Below, in pieces: positions 24,707 through 36,449 of a DNA stretch of 55,205 nt. Location: assembly GCA_903894975.1 (NCBI GenBank), contig CAITSE010000302.1, positions 1 to 55,205 of the forward strand, in the 5' to 3' direction. Both the position numbers and the translations under genes were made by a program. The notes below the pieces were generated by a model. That model was not told where the DNA came from, made no database searches, and worked only from the letters and a program-made list of their open reading frames with translations. This stretch comes from an uncultured Lentisphaerota bacterium (GTDB taxonomy: Bacteria; Verrucomicrobiota; Lentisphaeria; Oligosphaerales; CAITYL01). Position 1 is the stretch's first letter. Each line of letters begins with the position of its first letter.

Positions 24707-25570
24707 TCACCCCACCGCACCAACCCGGATGGCGTACAGCCCCGACCGGGCGGTGATGAACAGGGTGCGATCGTCCGTGCCGCCGAACGCACAGTTGGAG
24801 GGAGATTCGGGAATTAGGATTTTCCCGAGCAAACGCCCGTCCGGAGCCAGACACCAAATGCCCTCCCCGGACGAGGTCCAGATCCGGCCGGCGGCATCGA
24901 CCCGGAAGCCGTCCGGCTTGCCCGGAGCAATGACCGCAAAAACTTCACCACCCGCCAACGAACGGTCGGGACGGACCCGAAAGCGGCGGATATGGTGATG
25001 GCGGTCAAACGTGTCGCTGATGTAGAGAAACTCTTCGTCCGGACTGAAACAGAGGCCGTTGGGTTTTTCAAAATCGGCAGCCACCACGGTGAGGGTGCCA
25101 TCTGGATCCAGCCGGAACACTTGCTGGGCCGGTTGTTCCTGCGCCTCCGGCGGGATGCCATAGGGCGGATCGGAGAACCAGACGGAGCCGTCGCGGCGGC
25201 GGACGGCGATGTCGTTGGGAGAATTCAGACGTTTGCCCTGAAAGGCGTCCGCCAGGACGGTGATCCGGCCGTCAGGCGCGGTCCGGGTCACCCGGCGTGC
25301 CCCCTGCTCACAGGTCAACAGGCAGCCGGCAGCATCAACCGTGTTGCCGTTGGCATGGCGGCTCGGCTCCCGAAACACCGTCAGGCCGTCCGTTTCCCGC
25401 CAGAGGTACATCCGGTCCGCCGGGATGTCGCTGAAAATCAGCCCGCCGAAGGCCGGCGCCCATACCGGGCCTTCCACAAACTGGAATCCGGAGGCCAGCC
25501 GCACCGGTGCGGCGCCCGGTTCCAGACACGCCTCAAACTCCGGCGCCAGGCTTACGACTGGATCCATCAT
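24707..25570 (-). CDS. SMP-30/gluconolactonase-family protein
   Basis: A 287-residue six-bladed beta-propeller of the SMP-30/LRE family, which hydrolyses sugar lactones using one divalent metal. Probable metal ligands are Glu33 in FVEGPVW, the Asn of LNSPNDIA and the Asp of YISDTFDRH. Other family blocks are RHANGNTVD, FEKPNGLCFSPDE and GKPDGFRVD. The start MMDPVV gives a 38-bp overlap with the upstream HAD gene, so the two are probably translated together; a longer frame (25612) would overlap more. Without a signal peptide it is cytoplasmic. A role in aldonic acid or sugar oxidation is likely, but the lactone is not predictable. Confidence 0.85.
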   Translation of the reverse strand: MMDPVVSLAPEFEACLEPGAAPVRLASGFQFVEGPVWAPAFGGLIFSDIPADRMYLWRETDGLTVFREPSRHANGNTVDAAGCLLTCEQGARRVTRTAPDGRITVLADAFQGKRLNSPNDIAVRRRDGSVWFSDPPYGIPPEAQEQPAQQVFRLDPDGTLTVVAADFEKPNGLCFSPDEEFLYISDTFDRHHHIRRFRVRPDRSLAGGEVFAVIAPGKPDGFRVDAAGRIWTSSGEGIWCLAPDGRLLGKILIPESPSNCAFGGTDDRTLFITARSGLYAIRVGAVG

Positions 25571-26360
25571 CCGTAAGATCCCGTTGCAGGAAATCCATGA
25601 ACTCGACCACACCCATCATCACGGAGAGGTTCGCCACATAGCCGCCGGTGCCGATCACCACTTCCTTGACCGGTCCGGAGGCATTGTCGACGCACCCCGG
25701 ATAGCCGCAATACCGGCGGTCGAGCATGCTGACGTCGTTTTGTCCGTCCCCGATGGCGGCAACCTCCTCGGGACGGATACCGAGCGTTTTCTCTAACTTG
25801 GTCAAGGCGTCGGCCTTAGTGCCGGCCGTGGGAGCCAGGCAGACTTCACAATCCCAGCGAAAGATAAAGAAATCGACATTCCCCTTGAATTCTCCCTGCA
25901 ATTCCTGCTCCACTTCCCGGGCCTGCGCCTCGTTCGGGAAACGGAACCAGAAATCCAGCATCCGTTTGCCGGTGAGGTTTTCGGCGCCCGGGAACCGTTC
26001 CATGGTCGTCTTGGCCAGCGCCAAGATGTGGGTGCGATGCCGCCGCACCTGCCGTTTGCGCCGCAGGTTCAGGCCCAGGTTCCACCACCAGAATGGCCAG
26101 TAGCGCCCACCCGCGCGACGGTAGATGCAGGCATCCTCCATGACCAGAAAATCCGGAACCAGCCCGTGAATGAGCAATTCGCCCACCACCGCCGGAATCG
26201 TCGCAATGTGCCGCCCCGTAACCACCGCCCATTTCATGCCGTACCGGTAGCGGAAATGCCGGAGCTGCTGCCGGAAAAAGGCATAAGTCTCCCGCCCGTC
26301 CTTGGGTTCCCCCAGGAGCGTACCGTCAAAGTCGGTGGCGAGCAAACGCAGACGCTTCAT
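25533..26360 (-). CDS. HAD-superfamily phosphatase (class IIB)
   Basis: A 275-residue HAD hydrolase. Motif I DFDGTLLG supplies Asp10 and Asp12; motif II is in WAVVTGRH; motif IV is GDGQNDVSMLD with the metal-binding Asps. A C2-type cap of about 100 residues sits between, as in sugar phosphatases and sucrose-phosphate phosphatase. The basic segment NLRRKRQVRRHRTH in the cap is unusual. The start is set at MKRLRLL because AGGGGA lies seven bases upstream and motif I must be near the N-terminus; a much longer frame is not credible. It overlaps the SMP-30 gene downstream. A sugar or polyol phosphate is the likely substrate. Confidence 0.85.
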   Translation of the reverse strand: MKRLRLLATDFDGTLLGEPKDGRETYAFFRQQLRHFRYRYGMKWAVVTGRHIATIPAVVGELLIHGLVPDFLVMEDACIYRRAGGRYWPFWWWNLGLNLRRKRQVRRHRTHILALAKTTMERFPGAENLTGKRMLDFWFRFPNEAQAREVEQELQGEFKGNVDFFIFRWDCEVCLAPTAGTKADALTKLEKTLGIRPEEVAAIGDGQNDVSMLDRRYCGYPGCVDNASGPVKEVVIGTGGYVANLSVMMGVVEFMDFLQRDLTDDGSSRKPGAGV

Positions 26361-26704
26361 AAATCCCCTCCCCGCGAATGCATTTCGCGGAGCGTGCATA
26401 CTATCCTGCCAAAAAGGCAGACTGCCACCCGCAAAACAACAACCCGGCAACAGCCTCCCCGATTCCCCTTGCCACCGCCAGTCGTGATGAAAATTCCGGG
26501 AAAACCCGTTTCTCCGCAGATTTCGCACCCACTCCACTCTTTGGGGCAAGTGTTCAGCGCGGTCGCCGTAGTCGTAGTCTTTTCCCGGATTGTACCATGC
26601 CGAGGCTGGGGAGTCAAGGGGGAATTTTGGATTTTGGATTGCGGATTTTAGATTGGGGGCAGGATGGTTGTATTTGTCCGGGCCGGGGCTTTATTCCCTT
26701 CCTC
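26361..26704. other. Divergent intergenic region with a heptad repeat
   Basis: A 344-base space between divergent genes (the HAD phosphatase and a lipoprotein). It holds the GGATTTT heptad array at 26622-26656 and no credible gene. Promoters for both directions should lie here, but I could not find a convincing -35/-10 pair. Confidence 0.4.
26622..26656. repeat. GGATTTT heptad repeat (five units)
   Basis: Five contiguous heptads: GAATTTT, GGATTTT, GGATTGC, GGATTTT, AGATTGG. It has the same period and a similar unit number to the SAAYRTT arrays but a different unit. It lies about 50 bases before a lipoprotein start codon. Confidence 0.75.
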
Positions 26705-27379
26705 ATGTACCACTTCTCCGCCATTCTCCGCCGCGCGCAACCGCTCTTCCTGGCCATCGCCCTGGCCCTGGCCGCCGCCGGCTGCCTGACCCTGGAACAA
26801 ACCCTGACCTTCGCCAAGGACGGCTCCGGCACGGTCACGCTCGACTACGGGGTCGAGGAGGCGCTGATCCCGGCCCTGGCCGGTTCCCAGGGGGCCATGG
26901 AAAAACTGCAGGGGCAGGCCGCGCCCGTGCCGGCCCGCTACCGCTGGTTTTTCAATGAGGCGCTGGCCAAGGAAACCTTTTCCGGCGAAGGCATCCGGCT
27001 CCGGGAATGGACCACTTGGGCCAAGGACGGCCGGCGTCACGTCCGCATCGTCTGCGATCTGCAGAACATGGCCAAGGGGCTGGCCACGGGCAAGTTCGGG
27101 GATTTCACCTACATGAAACTTGAGTCCGGCGAATACCTTCTCCGCGCCGAACTCCCGCCGCCACCCGAAGGCGCCAAGCCGCCGGACGACACCCGCATCG
27201 CCGAACTGAAAGCGCTCTGCAAAGGCTTGCGCATCACCCTGGCCGTGGAATGTTCCGGCCGCATCCTGCAGGCGCCCGGGGCCGAAATCTCCGGCGGCAC
27301 CGCCCGCTGGACGCTCGACGCGGACAAGGACGACGCCTTCCTCCGGGCCAATCCCAAGCTCGAAGCCCGCTTCGAATAA
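26705..27379 (+). CDS. Lipoprotein, unknown function
   Basis: A 224-residue protein with a lipoprotein signal: basic RR, hydrophobic core, lipobox LAAAGC with the modified Cys near residue 26. The mature part starts LTLEQTLTFAKDGSGTVTLDYGV, a pattern of beta strands that resembles small envelope lipoproteins in which a quadratic 'positive definite' beta fold is read before a helical segment. No catalytic residues stand out. The ATG was chosen because it gives the signal sequence; a longer frame starts 109 codons earlier in non-coding DNA. First of three consecutive lipoprotein genes on this strand. Confidence 0.75.
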   Translation: MYHFSAILRRAQPLFLAIALALAAAGCLTLEQTLTFAKDGSGTVTLDYGVEEALIPALAGSQGAMEKLQGQAAPVPARYRWFFNEALAKETFSGEGIRLREWTTWAKDGRRHVRIVCDLQNMAKGLATGKFGDFTYMKLESGEYLLRAELPPPPEGAKPPDDTRIAELKALCKGLRITLAVECSGRILQAPGAEISGGTARWTLDADKDDAFLRANPKLEARFE

Positions 27380-27434
27380 TATCTTCCGGGCGGAACCGGC
27401 AGATATTATATTTGAATATGGAGTCTTCCATTCC

Positions 27435-27462
27435 TTTTGCGCCCTTTCGCGGAATTTCGCGG
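27435..27462. repeat. TTTCGCGG nonamer-like repeat
   Basis: TTTTGCGCC, CTTTCGCGG, AATTTCGCGG: three degenerate units of 9-10 bases between two lipoprotein genes. GCGAAATTTCGCGG at 13001-13014 is related. Confidence 0.5.
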
Positions 27463-27499
27463 GCAATAGGCTGTTGATGAATCATTCCGACCAAGTAGA

Positions 27500-28189
27500 A
27501 TGGAAAGTATGAACCCGATCCATCGTCTCGGATTTGCCCTGGCCGCCGGCCTGGCGGCGGTGTTGGCCGGGTGCATCGTTCCGTGCCTGCAGCCGCTGTT
27601 CACCGGGAAAGAGGGCATCGCCGACCCTACTCTGACAGGCTCCTGGATCCAGAAAAAAGGCAAGGGAGAGACCATTTGGTCCATTGTCCATAATGCCCCC
27701 ACCAACACCTATGAAATCACCGTTCTCGACAACAAGGGGCGCAAAGCCGCACTGAACGGCATCCTGGGCGAGATTGACGGCGAACGCTATATCTGCGTCC
27801 AATCCGATCCTCGCAGCTCGCTCAAAAACTTGCCCGAAGACGCGGCCTGGTTCAACTGGCCGATTTACTCCGTGATCCTGCGCGTCGAAAGCACCTCGCC
27901 TGATCTCAAGTTGACCCTGCTGGATCCGGAAGCCTGCCCCAAATATGTCCGCGCCCATCCCGAGTCTGTAGCCCACGCCTGGATGGGAGACGGCAACGGC
28001 TCCGAAAACGACGACATCCTCGTCCTCAGCGCCCGCCCCGCGGAACTCCGGGAATTCATCCGCCGTCACGCCAACGACGTGTTCACGGACAAGAATGTGC
28101 TGGAGTTCACCCGGCCCGCACCGGCTTCCGTTCCTTCCGTTCCTTCCGTTCCTTCCGTTCCGGCCCCGACTCCCGCCGCCGCGCCCTGA
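27500..28189 (+). CDS. Lipoprotein with repeat-derived Pro/Ser/Val tail
   Basis: A 229-residue protein with a lipobox LAGC (Cys near residue 25) followed by IVPCLQPLFTGKEGI. The mature protein is a mixed alpha/beta domain with the motif GSWIQKKGKGETIWSI, suggestive of a small ligand-binding or lipocalin-like fold, but I recognise no family. The C-terminal tail PASVPSVPSVPSVP is encoded by four copies of the nonamer TTCCGTTCC (28126-28161), so its length is likely to vary between strains. An ATG three codons later (27509) is an alternative start. Neighbours on both sides also encode lipoproteins. Confidence 0.72.
   Translation: MESMNPIHRLGFALAAGLAAVLAGCIVPCLQPLFTGKEGIADPTLTGSWIQKKGKGETIWSIVHNAPTNTYEITVLDNKGRKAALNGILGEIDGERYICVQSDPRSSLKNLPEDAAWFNWPIYSVILRVESTSPDLKLTLLDPEACPKYVRAHPESVAHAWMGDGNGSENDDILVLSARPAELREFIRRHANDVFTDKNVLEFTRPAPASVPSVPSVPSVPAPTPAAAP
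28126..28161 (+). repeat. Coding nonamer repeat TTCCGTTCC (four copies)
   Basis: Four perfect 9-base copies near the 3' end of the lipoprotein gene, encoding Ser-Val-Pro units. As multiples of nine, gain or loss of copies keeps the frame. Confidence 0.85.
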
Positions 28190-28260
28190 TCCGGGCCGGA
28201 TTGATTTCAGGCCCCTGCTTCCTACGTTACTGGTATTGAAGAACCCCGAGGATTTTTTTC

Positions 28261-28671
28261 ATGACGCGTTTGGCCATTCCGTTCCTGATGCTTTGCAGCT
28301 TCCTGGCCGCCGCCGGGTGCAAAACCTTTCTCGGCACTTCCATGGCCGAGGTGGAAAAGGCCCGCGCCACGGCCCTGACCAAGACCTTCCCGGTCACGCC
28401 TGTTCAGGCATATGACGCCGTCCTGGCCGCCGCCGCCGAAGAGAAAATGATCGTCTTTGTCAAAGAACCCGCGCGCCAGGCCGTCATGCTCCTGAAAGCG
28501 CCCGGGTGCCTGGACACCTCCGAAATCGGCGTCTTCTGCGTACAGAAAGCCCCGGGCCAGACCCAAGTGGAGATTTCCTCCCGCAGCGTCTTCGCCCGCG
28601 ACGCCACCGCCGCCCGCCTTTTCGCCCTCCTGACCACCCGTTTCGCACCGCCGCAAACCGCCGTTCCCTGA
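28261..28671 (+). CDS. Small lipoprotein, unknown function
   Basis: A 136-residue protein with lipobox AAAGC (Cys20) after a hydrophobic signal, and GAGGA eight bases before the ATG. The mature part begins KTFLGTSMAEVEKARATALTKTF; the rest alternates helices and strands (VQAYDAVLAAAAEEKMIVFVKEPARQAVMLL). It resembles small envelope proteins that pass a helix-strand-strand domain, but no specific family is recognised. It lies 17 bases before the cNMP/rhodanese gene and 71 bases after the previous lipoprotein gene, so the cluster may be one operon. Confidence 0.72.
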   Translation: MTRLAIPFLMLCSFLAAAGCKTFLGTSMAEVEKARATALTKTFPVTPVQAYDAVLAAAAEEKMIVFVKEPARQAVMLLKAPGCLDTSEIGVFCVQKAPGQTQVEISSRSVFARDATAARLFALLTTRFAPPQTAVP

Positions 28672-28688
28672 CCACGGGAGTGAGCCCT

Positions 28689-29423
28689 ATGGCCGCTTTA
28701 ACCTCTTTTCTCGGATCGCTGTTCGGACACCGCCAGGGCGACCAAGCCGCCACTCACGCGCTCCTCGGCACCATCCGTCATCTCAATACCTTCTCCGCAT
28801 TGCCTGAAGAAACCTTGCTCGCCCTCTGCGACAAGCTCCAGGAAATGCCGGTGAAAAAAGGGCAGGCCATCATCCGTCAGGGCGAGGACGGCGCCCATTT
28901 CTACGTCATTGCCGAAGGTACCGTCACCGTGACCAAAGCCGTTTCCCCGAATGCGGAAAATTCCGTAGTCGCCACCCTCGGCCCCGGGGATGCTTTCGGC
29001 GAAGAGGCCCTCATCTCCAACGCCCGCCGCAATGCCACCGTGACCATGACCGCCAACGGCTCCCTGTTCCGCCTCGCCAAATCCGACTTTGACGAACTGC
29101 TCAAGGAACCCGTCATCACCTGGGTCTCACGCGTTCAGGCCTTCCGTGACACCGCCGCCGGAACGGCCGCCTGGCTCGATGTCAGCGACCGCAAAAGCGC
29201 CGCCCGCCGCAACGCCCTCCCCGGCGCCCGCTGCATCCCCCTCGCCGATCTCCGCACCCAAATCCCCGATCTGGACCGGAAGCAATCCTATATCTGCTGC
29301 TGCCAGACTGGACGCCAGAGCGCCACCGCCGCCTTCCTTCTCACGCAAATGGGATTCAAAGCCGCCGTGCTCCGCGGCGGCCTCCAGCGCGTCCCCGGCT
29401 ACGAAACCGCCGGAGAGAACTGA
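28689..29423 (+). CDS. Cyclic-nucleotide-binding domain fused to rhodanese domain
   Basis: A 244-residue cytoplasmic protein. Residues about 33-145 form a cNMP-binding beta barrel, with KGQAIIRQGEDGAHFYVIAEGTVTV and the phosphate-binding cassette GDAFGEEALISNARRNATV (Arg114 the likely phosphate ligand). Residues about 160-240 are a rhodanese domain with the active-site loop CQTGRQS (Cys205); the usual Arg before the last Ser is Gln. The pair suggests sulfur transfer or redox sensing controlled by a nucleotide ligand; it has no DNA-binding domain, so it is not a CRP-type regulator. GGGAG lies eight bases before the ATG. Follows three lipoprotein genes. Confidence 0.88.
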   Translation: MAALTSFLGSLFGHRQGDQAATHALLGTIRHLNTFSALPEETLLALCDKLQEMPVKKGQAIIRQGEDGAHFYVIAEGTVTVTKAVSPNAENSVVATLGPGDAFGEEALISNARRNATVTMTANGSLFRLAKSDFDELLKEPVITWVSRVQAFRDTAAGTAAWLDVSDRKSAARRNALPGARCIPLADLRTQIPDLDRKQSYICCCQTGRQSATAAFLLTQMGFKAAVLRGGLQRVPGYETAGEN

Positions 29424-29452
29424 GACGGTTTTTGAGGTGACCGCGTCTGCGT

Positions 29453-29480
29453 CCCCACCCCGGGAAGTGCCGGGGTAGGG
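29453..29480. terminator. Strong hairpin between convergent genes
   Basis: ACCCCGG and CCGGGGT pair around a six-base loop, and the stem continues past one C-A mismatch with CCC/GGG. It lies between the cNMP/rhodanese gene and the convergent beta-galactosidase gene. No T-tract is present. A following stretch with TGCC-AAA-GGCA and CGACGCTCCCAGG resembles the hairpin repeat near 42392-42419. Confidence 0.5.
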
Positions 29481-29524
29481 AGGAATGCCAAAGGCAACTC
29501 GACGCTCCCAGGGAAAACCGGGAC

Positions 29525-33256
<3,732 letters not shown>

Positions 33257-33301
33257 TTACCCTGTAAATACCAAGTCGCCGACCCTGGGATCGGAAATTC
33301 T

Positions 33302-33328
33302 CCGTGCCACTGTGCCTCCGTGAGATAA
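33302..33328. repeat. CACGGAGG-family repeat, right-end fragment
   Basis: CCGTGCCACTGTGCCTCCGTGAGA with following TAAA, the same as the right end of the 100-bp element at 40570-40670 and 43984-44075. It lies in the gap between dnaG and the beta-galactosidase gene. Confidence 0.55.
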
Positions 33329-33350
33329 ACCGCAAGCAGGATTACCGGCT

Positions 33351-35285
33351 TCACGTTGGCCGGGCGGGGGGCGGCGGAACGGCCGAGGCGGCGCGCTGAA
33401 GTTCGTGCCGGCGCCGGAGGAGTTCGTTGTTGCGCACCAGGTATTGCTGCTGTGCGACGGGATCGGGTTCTTGGGCGAGCCTTGCCCGCAGTTCCGTCAA
33501 TTCCCGCGAAATTTCCTCCTGCTCCAGCCGGCGCAGGCAGTCTTCGCGGGCCTTGACGGCCTTGGTCGCGAACCGGGCCTTGGTCTCGGCGTCGGCGCCC
33601 TCTTCCGGCGGCGCATAGTCATTGGAGACGAGGAGTTTCATGACGGCGCCGTCGGCCGTGAGTTCCGTGTCTTCCAGAAGATGCCGGGAGGCGCCGTCCC
33701 ATTCCCCCTCGGCGCTCAGTGCCAGGAGCATGCCCAAGGCGCGGCCGAGGGGCGAGGTTCCCAGCAGGTCATGCGGGATCCGTGCGTTCACTTCTTTGGC
33801 GCTGGGTTCATGATGCAGGCACACGTCCAGCAACACGCCCAGAGTGCGCTGGGTCAGGGTATCTGGAACGACAGGGGGCGCGGGACGGGCGGCCATCGCG
33901 GCGGCCTCGCCCTCCGGTGGCGGCGGCGCAGCGGCACGACGGCCGAGGTCTTGCCGCTGCTGCTGGTTCATCAGTGCCTGAAGTCCGGCCAGGACGGCGG
34001 ACTCCGGCAGCCCCAACTGCCCAGCCAGCCATTGGGCATAGCCGGCACGGGTGATCGGGCTCGGATAGCGCGCGATCACCGGCAGGGCCAGGTCGGTGAT
34101 GCGGCTTTTGCCTTCCGGCGTGACGGCGGGAAAACGGCTGCGCCCGACGGCCAGGACGTGCTCCAGCGGATCGATGCCGCCCTTGAGCACGCCGGCCAGA
34201 AATTCCGCGCCATGCTTTTTCAGCAGCGAGTCCGGGTCTTCCTTGCCGCCCTCGCCGGGCAGGGTGACGACCTTGGGACGCAACCCATGGGAAATCGCCA
34301 GTTCCACGCCGGCCAGGGTCGCCTTCTGGCCGGCCTCGTCGGCGTCAAAGCAGAAGGCTACGTCCTCGGTGAAGCGCCGAAGGAGACGGGCGTGCTCCTC
34401 GGTGAAGGCGGTCCCCTGAGGCGCCACGGCATTGGTCATACCGGCACGGTGACAGGCGATGACGTCGAGCTGCCCTTCGCAGATCAGGGCGAAGCCGTGC
34501 TCCTTGAACGCGGCGCGGGCCAGGTGCAGCGCGTAGAGGATGCGGCTTTTCTTAAAGACCTCGGTTTCCGGACTGTTCACATACTTGGCGGCCTTGGCGT
34601 CTTTTTCCAGGATGCGGCCGCTGAAGCCGGTGACGCGTCCGGTTTCATCCCAGATCGGGAACATGAGCCGGCCGCGGAAGCGGTCATAGAAACCATCCGT
34701 GCCTTCGCGCGGCACGACCAGGCCGGCGGCGCCGAGAATGCTCGCATCGTATCCTTGACGCTTGCCCCATTCCAGAGTCGCATCCCAGGAATTGGGCGCA
34801 TAGCCCAGGCCGAACTTGCGGATAGAGTCGTCCGGCACTCCGCGGTCCCGGAGGTAGGCGCGCACCGGTTCCGCATCGGGATGGTTGAGGAGCACCTGCT
34901 GGTACCAGCCGGCGACGGTCTTGAGCAGCTCGAACAGCCGGTCCTTGAACTGCCGCTGCACGGCGCCGGAACCGGGGCCGGCGGGATCGCGTTCCGGAAT
35001 CTCAATGTTGAAACGCTGGGCCAGGAGCCGGATGGCGCCGACGAAATCGACATTCTCCCGTTCCATGATGAAGCGGAAGACGTCACCGCTCTTCTGGCAG
35101 CCGAAACAGTGGTAGGCCTGGTGCCGCTGACTGACCTTGAACGAGGGCGATTTCTCGTTGTGGAAAGGGCAGCAGCCCCACATTTCCTGGCCGCGCCGCT
35201 TGAGCGGCACATAGGACTCGATCACCTGGACGATGTCGGCCCGGTCGCGGATTTCCTGGATCGTGCTGTCCGGAATACCGGCCAT
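33351..35285 (-). CDS. dnaG: DNA primase DnaG
   Basis: Makes the RNA primers for replication. 644 residues. The N-terminal CHC2 zinc ribbon is CPFH (Cys39, His42) with CFGC (Cys60, Cys63). The catalytic core follows with YPIWDETGR and a TOPRIM domain: the glutamate motif reads EGQLDVIA where most primases have EGYMD, and the DxD motif is in FCFDADEAGQ. The C-terminal part (about 440-640) is the helicase-interaction domain and less conserved. The frame extends far upstream, but ATG-GCC-GGC (MAGIPD) is the family start. It lies 26 bases after the TPR lipoprotein gene. The usual rpoD/rpsU neighbours are absent. Confidence 0.95.
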   Translation of the reverse strand: MAGIPDSTIQEIRDRADIVQVIESYVPLKRRGQEMWGCCPFHNEKSPSFKVSQRHQAYHCFGCQKSGDVFRFIMERENVDFVGAIRLLAQRFNIEIPERDPAGPGSGAVQRQFKDRLFELLKTVAGWYQQVLLNHPDAEPVRAYLRDRGVPDDSIRKFGLGYAPNSWDATLEWGKRQGYDASILGAAGLVVPREGTDGFYDRFRGRLMFPIWDETGRVTGFSGRILEKDAKAAKYVNSPETEVFKKSRILYALHLARAAFKEHGFALICEGQLDVIACHRAGMTNAVAPQGTAFTEEHARLLRRFTEDVAFCFDADEAGQKATLAGVELAISHGLRPKVVTLPGEGGKEDPDSLLKKHGAEFLAGVLKGGIDPLEHVLAVGRSRFPAVTPEGKSRITDLALPVIARYPSPITRAGYAQWLAGQLGLPESAVLAGLQALMNQQQRQDLGRRAAAPPPPEGEAAAMAARPAPPVVPDTLTQRTLGVLLDVCLHHEPSAKEVNARIPHDLLGTSPLGRALGMLLALSAEGEWDGASRHLLEDTELTADGAVMKLLVSNDYAPPEEGADAETKARFATKAVKAREDCLRRLEQEEISRELTELRARLAQEPDPVAQQQYLVRNNELLRRRHELQRAASAVPPPPARPT

Positions 35286-35311
35286 CGCGCGTTCGTCCGG
35301 AGTTGCCCGGC

Positions 35312-36289
35312 TCAGTGCCGGGTGGCGCTCTTGGCGGTGGAGGTCGTGGCCGGCTTCAGGGGAACGATGCGGCCGGCGGTGGAGGAAGGCTTGACCGTGG
35401 CGGCGCCCTTGGTACCGGAGGCCGTTTTGGCGGCGGCGGTCTTGGCCGTGGAGGTCGCTGCCGTACCTGCGGCGATTTTGGCGGCGCCGGCGGGAACCGT
35501 AGCGGTGCCGGCGTTCGGCACTTCCCGGGAGAGCTGGAGAATCCGGTCGTGAATGCGGGTGGCCAGCGAGGTGTCGCCGTTTTTGACGGCTTGCCCGGCG
35601 CAGAACCGGTAATGCCTCAGGGCCTCGCCCGGATTTTTCTGGTAGAGGTCGCAGAGAACCGCGATGTTCTGCGGGGCGAGTGTGGATTCCGGGGCCGCGC
35701 GCCAAGCCAGGTCGAAGGACTTCCGGGCCAAGTCGTACTTCTGCAGGTCGGTGTAGAGGTAACCGAGAGCATTGTAGACGTCGGGATTCCCCCGCATGTT
35801 GTCAAACACCAGCAGGGCCTGCAGATACCGGGTGCCCTCTTCCAGGTGCTGCTCCAGGCAGCTGCGGGCGAGCAGGATCAGCAGGTTTTCCAGGTTCTGG
35901 TCGCGCGGCAGGGATCGGAGCTGATAGGCTTTGCGCAACGGCACCAAGGCCTGCTCATAACGGCCGGCCAAAGAGAGGACCATGCCGTAATAGAGATTGG
36001 CGGAATAGTCTTCTGGCGCCAGTCGGGTCGCCTCATCCAGGCGGGCCAGGGACTCGTCATACTTGCCGCCCTGGTAGGCACACCAGCCGTTCAGAATCAG
36101 GGCCGGGACATTGCCCTTCTCCTTTTTCAAGATCCTGCCGGTGATCTCATAGCCGGTCTTGAAATCGCCCTGAACTACGGCCTGGGAAGCCTCCTGCAGC
36201 TTTTCCTTCACATTCAAACAACCGGCAGCCGCCAACGCGACCACGACGGACATCATTCCGACACTCAGACGGACGGCCAGCCTCTTCAT
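35312..36289 (-). CDS. TPR lipoprotein
   Basis: A 325-residue protein with lipobox LAAAGC (Cys about 23) and AGGAG eight bases before the ATG. Residues about 30-230 are tetratricopeptide repeats (GYEITGRILKKEKGNVPALILNG; DESLARLDEATRLAPEDYSANLYYG; NALGYLYTDLQKYDLARKSFDLA). The C-terminal 70 residues are low-complexity Ala/Thr/Lys/Ser (TAATSTAKTAAAKTASG), perhaps wall-spanning or disordered. Likely an outer-membrane or periplasmic scaffold. The longest frame adds 41 unlikely codons. It precedes dnaG on the same strand with 26 bases between, so the two may share a transcript despite unrelated roles. Confidence 0.8.
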   Translation of the reverse strand: MKRLAVRLSVGMMSVVVALAAAGCLNVKEKLQEASQAVVQGDFKTGYEITGRILKKEKGNVPALILNGWCAYQGGKYDESLARLDEATRLAPEDYSANLYYGMVLSLAGRYEQALVPLRKAYQLRSLPRDQNLENLLILLARSCLEQHLEEGTRYLQALLVFDNMRGNPDVYNALGYLYTDLQKYDLARKSFDLAWRAAPESTLAPQNIAVLCDLYQKNPGEALRHYRFCAGQAVKNGDTSLATRIHDRILQLSREVPNAGTATVPAGAAKIAAGTAATSTAKTAAAKTASGTKGAATVKPSSTAGRIVPLKPATTSTAKSATRH

Positions 36290-36449
36290 CGAAAAACTCC
36301 TGAACCCGGCGGTCTCCGCAACCCGTCGCCACACTCCGCGGCGCGGTTCCTTCTGAAGACTCGTTCCGGATGAGAAACTGTAGCGGCCCCGCACCGTTCT
36401 GCAACCCGGCATTTGTATTCCGTCCAGCCCCGTTTATCCTCCCCTGAAC

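Noticed and set aside
28126-28161. Nonamer array considered as a regulatory repeat only
   Set aside because: It is in frame inside a lipoprotein gene and encodes a Ser-Val-Pro tail, so it is reported as a coding repeat.
33405-35552. A 715-codon frame antisense to dnaG
   Set aside because: dnaG motifs on the minus strand are unambiguous; the plus-strand frame is a composition artefact.
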